Shown: one piece after another, positions 58,832 through 64,000 of the stretch
Numbering within the stretch: the stretch's first letter is position 1
Layout: every line of letters starts with the position of its first letter
Source: Rhodoferax sp. U2-2l
Lineage (GTDB): Bacteria; Pseudomonadota; Gammaproteobacteria; Burkholderiales; Burkholderiaceae_C
DNA length: 64,000 bases
Direction: 5' to 3'
Assembly (NCBI RefSeq): GCF_020594515.1
Contig: NZ_JAJCTH010000013.1
Location: 1 to 64,000 of the forward strand
Made by a program: the position numbers and the translations under genes
Notes under the pieces: generated by a model
Databases searched by the model: none
Told to the model about the DNA's origin: nothing
Seen by the model: the letters and a program-made list of their open reading frames with translations, nothing else

Positions 58832-60343
58832 ATGGATCTGCTGACCAATTTGTCGATGGGGTTTGCTGTGGCTGCCACCCCGATCAACCTGCTGTACGCC
58901 TTTGTCGGCTGCCTGCTGGGCACGCTGATCGGGGTGTTGCCCGGCATTGGCCCGGTCGCCACCATTGCCATGCTGCTGCCCGCCACCTACGCGCTGCCAC
59001 CGGTGTCGGCGCTGATCATGCTGGCAGGTATTTATTACGGCGCGCAGTACGGGGGGAGCACCACGGCCATTTTGGTGAATCTGCCGGGCGAAGCGAGTTC
59101 GGTGGTGACGGTGATTGACGGCTACCAGATGGCGCGCAAGGGCCGCGCCGGGCCCGCCTTGGCTGCTGCCGGGTTGGGCTCATTCTTTGCGGGCTGTGTC
59201 GGCACGCTGATTCTGGCGGCCTTTGCGGCGCCGCTGACCGAGGTGGCGTTCAAGTTCGGCCCGGCCGAGTATTTTTCGCTGATGGTGCTGGGGCTGATTG
59301 GGGCGGTGGTGCTGGCCTCGGGCTCGTTGCTGAAAGCGGTGGCGATGATTGTGCTGGGTTTGCTGCTGGGCCTGGTGGGTACCGATGTGAATTCGGGCGT
59401 GGCCCGTTTTGCCTTTGACATCCCGGAGCTGACCGACGGCATTGGTTTCATCGTGATTGCCATGGGCGTTTTTGGTTACGCCGAGATCATCTCGAATTTG
59501 TCGGTGAAAGTGGCGCACCGGGAGGTGTTCACCGCCAAGGTGCAGGGTCTGATGCCCACCCGCGAAGACTTTAAACGCATGCTGCCGGCGGTGTTGCGCG
59601 GCACCGGCATCGGCTCGGTGTTGGGCATTTTGCCGGGTGGCGGTGCCTTGCTGGCAGCCTTTGCCGCCTACAGCGTCGAGAAGAAGACCCAATTGCATCC
59701 TGGCGAAGTGCCGTTTGGCGAAGGCAATATCCGTGGTGTGGCCGCGCCCGAGTCGGCCAACAACGCGGGCTCGCAAACCTCGTTCATCCCGCTGCTCACC
59801 TTGGGCATCCCGCCCAATGCGGTGATGGCGCTGATGGTGGGCGCCATGACCATCCACAACATCCAGCCCGGCCCGCAGGTGATGAGCAGCAACCCCGAGC
59901 TGTTCTGGGGTCTGATCGCGTCGATGTGGATTGGCAACGCCATGCTGGTGGTGCTGAACCTGCCGCTGATCGGGCTGTGGATCAAGCTGCTGAGCGTGCC
60001 CTACCGCTGGCTGTTTCCAGCGATCGTGCTGTTTTGCGCGATTGGTGTTTACAGCACCAACAACAACACCTGGGACATCTGGATGGTCGGGCTGTTTGGC
60101 GTCATCGGTTATGTCTTCATCAAGCTTGGGCTGGAGCCCGCGCCGCTGCTGCTGGGCTTCATTCTGGGCCCGATGATGGAAGAAAACCTGCGCCGCGCGC
60201 TGCTGCTGTCGCGCGGTGACTGGAGCGTGCTGGTGACCCGGCCCTTGTCTGCCGTGCTGCTGGCGGCGGCTGCGGCCATGCTGCTGGTGGTATTGCTGCC
60301 CGCCATCAAGCGCCAGCGCGAAGAAGCTTTTGAGGAAGACTGA
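58832..60343 (+). CDS. tctA: Tripartite tricarboxylate transporter large permease TctA
   Basis: 503 residues with about 11 or 12 membrane segments. Family blocks: GTLIGVLPGIGPVATIAMLL, YYGAQYGGSTTAILVNLPGE, and GVAAPESANNAGSQTSFIPLLTLGIPPN read in pieces. It imports a carboxylate delivered by the periplasmic Bug receptor, using the ion gradient. The receptor gene is 1.1 kb downstream, beyond a DMT permease. Confidence 0.95.
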   Translation: MDLLTNLSMGFAVAATPINLLYAFVGCLLGTLIGVLPGIGPVATIAMLLPATYALPPVSALIMLAGIYYGAQYGGSTTAILVNLPGEASSVVTVIDGYQMARKGRAGPALAAAGLGSFFAGCVGTLILAAFAAPLTEVAFKFGPAEYFSLMVLGLIGAVVLASGSLLKAVAMIVLGLLLGLVGTDVNSGVARFAFDIPELTDGIGFIVIAMGVFGYAEIISNLSVKVAHREVFTAKVQGLMPTREDFKRMLPAVLRGTGIGSVLGILPGGGALLAAFAAYSVEKKTQLHPGEVPFGEGNIRGVAAPESANNAGSQTSFIPLLTLGIPPNAVMALMVGAMTIHNIQPGPQVMSSNPELFWGLIASMWIGNAMLVVLNLPLIGLWIKLLSVPYRWLFPAIVLFCAIGVYSTNNNTWDIWMVGLFGVIGYVFIKLGLEPAPLLLGFILGPMMEENLRRALLLSRGDWSVLVTRPLSAVLLAAAAAMLLVVLLPAIKRQREEAFEED

Positions 60344-60360
60344 CGTGAATGAGCAGAAGT

Positions 60361-60430
60361 GTCATGCCGGGCGACGACCCGGCATCCATGCCTTCGGACG
60401 TCGTGGATGGCGGATCGAGTCCGCCATGAC
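60361..60430. repeat. Palindromic intergenic repeat, copy 2
   Basis: GTCATG..CATGAC ends enclose ATGCCGGG/CCCGGCAT and GGCGGA/TCCGCC hairpins, with GGCATCCATGCC in between. Same plan as 5072-5141. It occupies the tctA-DMT spacer. Confidence 0.65.
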
Positions 60431-60456
60431 AGCGAAACCATCGGCTTTTGTCCTTT

Positions 60457-61356
60457 ATGCCTAAAGGGCAGGTCGCACATAAAAATCTGGTCAGTGGCCT
60501 GGTGCTGGCCACGCTGGGGGCGATTGCCTTCAGCGGCAAGGCAATCATCGTGAAGCTGGCGTACCGCTACGGGGTTGATGCGGTCACGCTGATCATGTAC
60601 CGCATGTTGTTTGCGTTGCCCATTTTTGCGGTGATGGCCTGGTGGTCCAGCCGGGGCCAACCCGCGCTCACCCGGCGCCACTGGCTGGGCGTGCTGGGGC
60701 TGGGTTTTAGTGGCTACTACCTGGCGAGTTTTCTGGACTTTGCCGGGCTGGCCTACATCAGCGCGTCGCTGGAACGCCTGATCCTGTATCTGAACCCGAC
60801 GCTGGTGCTGATCCTCGGGCTGGTGCTGTACCAGCGCCACATCACACGGTTTCAGGCGCTGGGCATGGGCATCAGTTACCTCGGCGTGTTGCTGGTGTTT
60901 GGGCACGAGATCAGTTTGGCGGGCACGAACGCGGCGCTGGGTGCGGCGCTGGTGTTTGGCAGCGCGGTGAGTTATGCGCTGTATTTGAGCTTTAGCGGCG
61001 AGCTGGTCAAGCGGCTGGGGTCGCTGCGCCTGGTGGGCCTGGCCACGCTGGTGGCGTGCGGGCTGTGTATCCTGCAGTTTGTGTTGTTGCGGCCTTTGAG
61101 CGCAGCGGTGGTGGCGCCCGAGGTGATCTGGCTGTCCATCGTCAACGCCACACTGTGTACCGCCGCACCGGTGCTGATGGTGATGATGGCCATCGAGCGC
61201 ATTGGTGCCTCGCTGGCGGCACAGACCGGCATGGTCGGCCCGATGTCGACCATTGTGATGGGCGCGCTGGTGCTGGGTGAGCCGTTCACGGGTTGGGTGG
61301 CTGCGGGGACGCTGCTGGTGATCTTGGGAATTTTTGTGTTCATGCGCCACCGTTGA
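60457..61356 (+). CDS. EamA/DMT-family transporter
   Basis: 299 residues from the ATG at 60457 (MPKGQVAHKNLVSGLVLATL). Ten membrane segments in two EamA repeats; ISASLERLILYLNPTLVLIL and GASLAAQTGMVGPMSTIVMG are the typical repeat ends. Substrate unknown, probably a small metabolite exporter. It splits tctBA from the receptor gene. Confidence 0.9.
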   Translation: MPKGQVAHKNLVSGLVLATLGAIAFSGKAIIVKLAYRYGVDAVTLIMYRMLFALPIFAVMAWWSSRGQPALTRRHWLGVLGLGFSGYYLASFLDFAGLAYISASLERLILYLNPTLVLILGLVLYQRHITRFQALGMGISYLGVLLVFGHEISLAGTNAALGAALVFGSAVSYALYLSFSGELVKRLGSLRLVGLATLVACGLCILQFVLLRPLSAAVVAPEVIWLSIVNATLCTAAPVLMVMMAIERIGASLAAQTGMVGPMSTIVMGALVLGEPFTGWVAAGTLLVILGIFVFMRHR

Positions 61357-61439
61357 CGGCGCTGCATTGGCACGCAGCTGGCAGGAAACCTGCTTGTGGT
61401 GTTGGTGTACCTCTTTTGTTTTTTTTTCAGGAGTTGCAG

Positions 61440-62426
61440 ATGTTTCAGCATGGTTTGCTTGGCCGGGTTCGTCAATTCACACAAGCGCTGGTGGTCAGCT
61501 CGTTGTTGGCCGCCGGGCTGGCGCAGGCGCAGAGTGGTCCGGTCAAGCTGATGGTCGGTTTCCCGCCCGGTGGCGGTACCGATGCCATCGCCCGCATCCT
61601 GGCTGACAAGCTCAAAGACCAGCTGGGTGTGTCGGTGGTGGTCGACAACAAGGCTGGTGCCGGTGGCCAGATCGCGGCCCAGGCGCTCAAAGCTGCCGCA
61701 CCCGACGGCAACACGCTGTTTTTGTCACACGACCACACCATCTCGATCTTGCCGCTGGTGGTCAAAAACCCTGGTTTCGAGCCGCACAAAGACTTTGTCG
61801 CGGTGGCCGGATTCGCCACGTTTGTCAACGCGCTGGCGGTGTCAGGTGGCACACCGGCCAAAAGCATGGCCGAGTACGTGAGTTTTGTGCAGAAGCAGGG
61901 CGCCGGGCTGGGCACAGTGGGTGTGCCCGCACCGGCATCGGTGCCCGAGTTTCTGGTCAAGGTGATTGGCCAGAAGTACCAGTTGGATTTGCAGGCCGCG
62001 CCCTACCGTGGTAGCGCGCCGATGATGGCCGACATGCTGGGTAACCAGATCAACGCCGGTGTCGGTTCGGTGCCTGATTTCATCGAGAGCCAGAAGGCCG
62101 GCAAGATCCGTGTGGTGGCGGTGCTGGGTGGTGTGCGCCAAGCCGCCTTGCCGGAGGTGCCAACCTTTGCTGAACTGGGTCTGGCTGGTTTTGAAGACGT
62201 GCCGTATTACGGCATCTTCGCCCCCAAAGGCACATCACCCGCGGTGATCGAGAAACTCTCGGGCGCGGTGGCCAAGGTGGTGGCGATGCCCGACGTTCGC
62301 GAGCGTTTGACCACGATGGGTCTGACCGTGGGTTACATGACCTCGGCGCAACTGGCCAGCCGGGAACTGGCCTACGCGACAACCTGGGCGCGCATCATCA
62401 AGGACAGCGGGTTCAAGGCCCAGTAA
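61440..62426 (+). CDS. tctC: Bug-family periplasmic receptor (TctC-like)
   Basis: 328 residues from the ATG at 61440, with AGGAG six bases upstream. The frame is open further back inside the DMT gene but without family likeness. Signal peptide about 1-31 (cleavage near LAQAQ-SG). Typical Bug blocks: KLMVGFPPGGGTDAIARIL, VVDNKAGAGGQIAAQALK, and YYGIFAPKGTSPAVIEKL. It most likely binds a carboxylate and feeds TctAB; the ligand is unknown. Confidence 0.93.
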   Translation: MFQHGLLGRVRQFTQALVVSSLLAAGLAQAQSGPVKLMVGFPPGGGTDAIARILADKLKDQLGVSVVVDNKAGAGGQIAAQALKAAAPDGNTLFLSHDHTISILPLVVKNPGFEPHKDFVAVAGFATFVNALAVSGGTPAKSMAEYVSFVQKQGAGLGTVGVPAPASVPEFLVKVIGQKYQLDLQAAPYRGSAPMMADMLGNQINAGVGSVPDFIESQKAGKIRVVAVLGGVRQAALPEVPTFAELGLAGFEDVPYYGIFAPKGTSPAVIEKLSGAVAKVVAMPDVRERLTTMGLTVGYMTSAQLASRELAYATTWARIIKDSGFKAQ

Positions 62427-62451
62427 CTGGCATCCGCCACGTGGGGCGGTT

Positions 62452-63357
62452 TCAGCGCCGTGACGACACGACGATCCCGCCCACAATCAGCGCAAACGCC
62501 AGCCCGTGGTACAGGTGCGGCACCTCACCCAGAAACAGGCCGGATAGCACGGCGGTGAACAGCGGTGTCAGGTTGATGAAAAATCCCGCCACTGACGGCC
62601 CGGTGCGTGCCACCCCGGCGCCCCAGGCCCGGTAGGCCAGCAAGGCCGGGCCAATCGCGATAAATAGCAGAATGCCAGCCAGCTGCCAGCTGGGTACAAA
62701 CCGGCCAAAACCCAGGGCCCATTCCGCCCCGGCAAACAGCCCTGACCAGATCAGACCCAGTGAAATCTGGGCCATCAAAAACGCGGACCAGTTGGTGCGC
62801 AGGCTGCTGGGTTCCGAGGTGGGGTGCACCAGCATCCAGCTGTAATAGGCCCAGGCGGCAGACGCCAGCAGGATGTAAAAGTCACCGGGCACCAGCCGCA
62901 CCTGCAGCAAGGTGTCGAGTTGTCCGCGGCTCAGCACCAGCATCACCCCGCTGATCGACAAAGCAGCGCCCAGCCACTGGCGTCTGCTGATGGCCTTGGC
63001 AAAAAACAGCCGCCCGATCAGCAGCATCCACACCGGCGTGCTGGCGCCGACCAGCGTCACGTTGATGGGGGTGGAGGTGTTCAGCGCCAGGTACAGCAGC
63101 GCGTTGTAGCCACCAATGCTCAGCAGCGACAAGGCCATGAAACGCCGCCAGTTGGGCCACAGCGCGCTGCTGCGGTGCAGCACGGGTGCGGCCAGCGGCA
63201 GCAGCAGCACAAACGCCATGCACCAGCGCACCAGGTTCAGCGTCATGGGCGAGGCCATGTCGGCAATCACCCGGCCCAGCACCGCGTTGCAGGCCCACAG
63301 CACGGGGGGCAGCGTCAGCAGAAAAACTGCCGAGGGCGTCACCCTGGCTTGGCTCAT
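62452..63357 (-). CDS. EamA/DMT-family transporter
   Basis: 301 residues, ten membrane segments. PPVLWACNAVLGRVIADMAS opens repeat one, and VARTGPSVAGFFINLTPLFT with GLFLGEVPHLYHG lies in repeat two, both typical of the RhaT/YdcZ-like EamA group. It converges on the receptor gene. The substrate is unknown. Confidence 0.9.
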   Translation of the reverse strand: MSQARVTPSAVFLLTLPPVLWACNAVLGRVIADMASPMTLNLVRWCMAFVLLLPLAAPVLHRSSALWPNWRRFMALSLLSIGGYNALLYLALNTSTPINVTLVGASTPVWMLLIGRLFFAKAISRRQWLGAALSISGVMLVLSRGQLDTLLQVRLVPGDFYILLASAAWAYYSWMLVHPTSEPSSLRTNWSAFLMAQISLGLIWSGLFAGAEWALGFGRFVPSWQLAGILLFIAIGPALLAYRAWGAGVARTGPSVAGFFINLTPLFTAVLSGLFLGEVPHLYHGLAFALIVGGIVVSSRR

Positions 63358-63524
63358 GCGTTTGGCGCGCGCACCAGCGCGTCAGATGCTGGGGCAGCTC
63401 GAAAAAACAGGAAGCAAGGGGAACAGAACATGCGACTGAAGGGAAGTAAATTCGATTCTCGCAGCAAAAACGCTGTCGCTGAAATCATGGCAATATCCCG
63501 GCTCCTTTCTTGCGGAGACTTTGC

Positions 63525-64000
63525 ATGACCAGCCACACTTCACGCGCCATCCAGATTGACCAGCACGGCGGCCCCGATCAACTCAAACTGGTGCAGGTGA
63601 CGGTGGGCGAGCCCGGCCCGGGTGAGATCCGCATCCGCCACCACGCGGTGGGCCTGAACTTCATCGACGTTTACCACCGCACCGGCCTGTACCCGATGCC
63701 CATGCCCGCCCGTGTGGGCATGGAAGCAGCGGGTGTGGTCGAGGCCGTGGGGGAGGGTGTCACGCATCTGCGGGTGGGCGACCGCGCCGCCTATGCCAGC
63801 ACGCCACCCGGCAGTTATTGCGATCTGCGCGTGATGCCCGCCAAAACCGTCTGCCAGCTGCCCGATACCATCTCTTTCGAGACCGGCGCGGCGATGATGC
63901 TCAAGGGCCTCACCGCGCAATACCTGCTCAAACGCACCCAACCCCAAGGCGGCCTGCAGCCGGGTGATTTTGTGTTGTTCCATGCCGCAGCCGGTGGGGT
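63525..64000 (+). CDS. NADPH:quinone oxidoreductase (Qor type), 5' part
   Basis: The frame from the ATG at 63525 (GGAG eight bases upstream) runs to the window end without a stop. It reads MTSHTSRAIQIDQHGGPDQL, HHAVGLNFIDVYHRTGLYP, GMEAAGVVEAVGEGVTHLRV and FVLFHAAAGGV. This is the N-terminal half of a zinc-free medium-chain quinone oxidoreductase, with the NADPH-binding domain just beginning. About half of the gene is outside the window. Confidence 0.93.
   Translation, partial: MTSHTSRAIQIDQHGGPDQLKLVQVTVGEPGPGEIRIRHHAVGLNFIDVYHRTGLYPMPMPARVGMEAAGVVEAVGEGVTHLRVGDRAAYASTPPGSYCDLRVMPAKTVCQLPDTISFETGAAMMLKGLTAQYLLKRTQPQGGLQPGDFVLFHAAAGG

Noticed and set aside
62824..63528. Plus-strand frame of 234 codons rich in Gln/His
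   Set aside because: Mirror of the minus-strand EamA transporter; composition is typical of an antisense frame.

Overview
The window looks like ordinary chromosome from a betaproteobacterium of the order Burkholderiales, most likely family Comamonadaceae and close to Rhodoferax or Polaromonas. This is inferred from protein character and gene order: dnaG-rpoD, phaR, the rpsB to lpxB super-operon, carA-carB-greA, rlmE-ftsH-folP-glmM, grpE-dnaK-dnaJ, and Bug-type tripartite carboxylate transport. GC is high almost throughout. The exception is a group II intron near 43.3-46.1 kb, which is visibly less GC-rich. No rRNA, CRISPR array, prophage or plasmid gene is visible.

Layout. 0-6 kb: aldo/keto reductase tail, then rpoD, dnaG and an acyl-CoA-type SDR on the minus strand. 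6-11.7 kb: tRNA-Val, phaR, rimO, tRNA-Leu (minus), rnr and an SDR. 11.8-15 kb: a minus-strand unit of HDOD protein, MBL hydrolase and NAD(P)HX repair enzyme. 15.2-30.6 kb: a long plus-strand run for translation and envelope biogenesis (rpsB, tsf, pyrH, frr, uppS, cdsA, dxr, rseP, bamA, skp, lpxD, fabZ, lpxA, lpxB, rnhB, a SpoU methyltransferase). 30.7-37 kb: carA, a LysE-type exporter, carB, greA and a DUF4149 protein. 37-43.3 kb: yhbY (minus) divergent from rlmE, ftsH, folP, glmM and a GNAT gene.

43.3-47.5 kb is the accessory and decaying part. A group II intron encodes a maturase with RT, X and HNH domains, and it sits at the start of a small membrane-protein gene. Beyond it are a short orphan gene, a relic of an NAD(P)-binding gene and a frameshifted vanZ-like gene. 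47.5-54 kb: a beta-CASP MBL protein, dnaJ, dnaK, grpE, an FKBP and an HxlR-type regulator (all minus). 54-64 kb: a ComFB protein, a MetY-type sulfhydrylase (minus), a spermidine-synthase-like protein, an orphan PilB/GspE ATPase, tctB, tctA, a DMT permease, a Bug receptor, a second DMT permease (minus) and the 5' part of a quinone oxidoreductase.

The most unusual observation is in the intron. Its EBS1 and EBS2 pair perfectly with the 12 bases that end at 43315. However, the stretch that most resembles a normal intron 5' end (a second GTGCG) begins 341 bases later. The intervening bases form a chain of small hairpins, several with GNRA loops. Other points worth a second look are an 84-base long-arm inverted repeat before lpxB, twin 50-base hairpin repeats before rlmE, a promoter-plus-terminator leader before greA resembling the E. 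coli GraL arrangement, and an RNase R without the usual N-terminal domain.
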